Shown here one piece after another: positions 63,742 through 64,000 of a stretch of DNA of 64,000 nucleotides. The first letter of the stretch is position 1; each line of letters begins with the position of its first letter. The notes under the pieces were generated by a model. That model worked only from the letters and a program-made list of their open reading frames with translations. It made no database searches and was not told the origin of the DNA. The stretch spans positions 119,761,756-119,825,755 of the forward strand of contig OW240915.1 of the NCBI GenBank assembly GCA_933207985.1, given 5' to 3'. The DNA is from Pelobates cultripes. Taxonomy: Eukaryota > Chordata > Amphibia > Anura > Pelobatidae. The position numbers and the translations under genes were made by a program.

Positions 63742-64000
63742 CGTTTCTTCACCACGTATTCAGTGCAGGTGTTCCCTCCAACAGCATTCACCGCTGCCAC
63801 AATCTTCCTCCACAGACTGTTCTTCTTTGCTCTTGAAGTCTTTTTGCCTGCTCCCCCAAAAATACATTGGTAGGACTGGCGAAAACTTGTTTATCAGTAC
63901 TGAATTCTCCTCTGCACCAAAGTTATCAGCGTACTTCTTCTTCCTCCCAGGATTTGCAGCCTTTAAGATCCTGGGCTGCCTCTGCTTTTCTTGCTTCTCC
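63742..64000 (-). pseudogene. Myb/SANT gene, most 5' visible coding block
   Basis: Donor GTAAGT at 63736-63741. Reads KQEKQRQPRILKAANPGRKK, KYADNFGAEENSVLINKFSP, then, after a one-base change in the T/G run near 63855, TSRAKKNSLWRKIVAAVNAV and GGNTCTEYVVKKR. The tryptophan of SLWRKI and the following helix are typical of Myb/SANT trihelix domains. The exon may continue beyond the window. Confidence 0.72.

Larger units (their letters stand above)
59980..64000 (-). pseudogene. Multi-exon Myb/SANT-type gene, damaged (runs off the right edge)
   Basis: Spliced minus-strand gene seen as five coding blocks: 63742-64000, 62061-62248, 61547-61645, 60791-61015, and 59980-60269 (the last two are one exon split by a solo LTR). 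All introns have GT..AG ends and exon joins keep frame. The product resembles the Myb/SANT (trihelix-like) DNA-binding proteins of the NAIF1 / Harbinger accessory type: KKKYADNFGAEENSVLINKF, SLWRKIVAAVNAVGGNTCTE, YYDIRGMVKRKVKKAAAASR, PYEEELLQFLG, then a C-terminal helical part. Damage: a one-base change near 63855, a TAA at 62170-62172, the LTR, and a frame change near 60240. Either a dead Harbinger-derived gene or a decayed host paralogue. Confidence 0.72.

Overview
The window is vertebrate-type, intron-containing, transposon-saturated DNA, most likely from an anuran amphibian. That is an inference from the repeat mix: Penelope-like, Ty3/gypsy chromovirus, Gmr1-type gypsy, DIRS, CR1-like LINEs, Tc1 and hAT elements, and many TTAA-flanked MITEs. 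No operon, bacterial promoter, CRISPR array, rRNA or tRNA gene was seen. The only candidate for a host-like spliced gene is a damaged Myb/SANT-type gene at the right edge, and that too may derive from a Harbinger transposon.

Layout. 1-13.2 kb is a three-level nest. A Penelope-like element (PLE: RT, then GIY-YIG nuclease) was entered by a Ty3/gypsy chromovirus (5-bp target duplication ACGAC), and the chromovirus pol was entered by a Tc1-type element with an intact 338-aa DD37E transposase. Bases 1-4136 repeat 4398-8532 almost exactly on the other side of a 100-N scaffold gap, so much of the first 4.1 kb may be a haplotype or assembly duplicate. 14.1-14.7 kb is a DIRS fragment. 14.7-20.1 kb is a Gmr1-type gypsy element whose integrase lies before the RT. 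20.2-21.2 kb is a related solo LTR. 21.2-26.2 kb is a decayed but structurally complete DIRS element. 27-32 kb holds hAT-type tandem repeats, a CR1-like LINE and another tandem array. 32.3-36.5 kb is a second, 3'-truncated Gmr1-type element. 36.9-40 kb has a hAT foldback MITE and a BED-finger hAT reading frame split by a solo LTR. 40.3-42.2 kb is a second CR1-like LINE. 42.5-45.2 kb is a stack of MITEs in an old LTR. 45.35-46.02 kb is a double palindrome. 46.0-51.8 kb is an LTR element that encodes only a Gag-like protein. 51.9-57.7 kb is a nearly intact DIRS element on the minus strand. 57.7-60 kb is AT-rich microsatellite DNA with a probable solo LTR and a foldback MITE. 60-64 kb is the minus-strand Myb/SANT gene, with MITEs in its introns and a solo LTR in its last exon.

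The genes do not form one pathway; they are separate mobile-element replication modules layered by successive insertion. Perfect target-site duplications support four insertions: chromovirus ACGAC, solo LTR ACTAC, Gag-only element ACAGG, solo LTR CCTTG. The best candidates for follow-up are the Gag-only LTR element with its tRNA-Arg-type primer site and long leader hairpin, the two integrase-first gypsy elements, the almost complete DIRS element, and the intact DD37E transposase.

All family names come from reading motifs by eye; no database search was run. Several reading frames quoted here begin at non-ATG codons or inside broken genes, so their starts are reading-frame limits and not proven translation starts.
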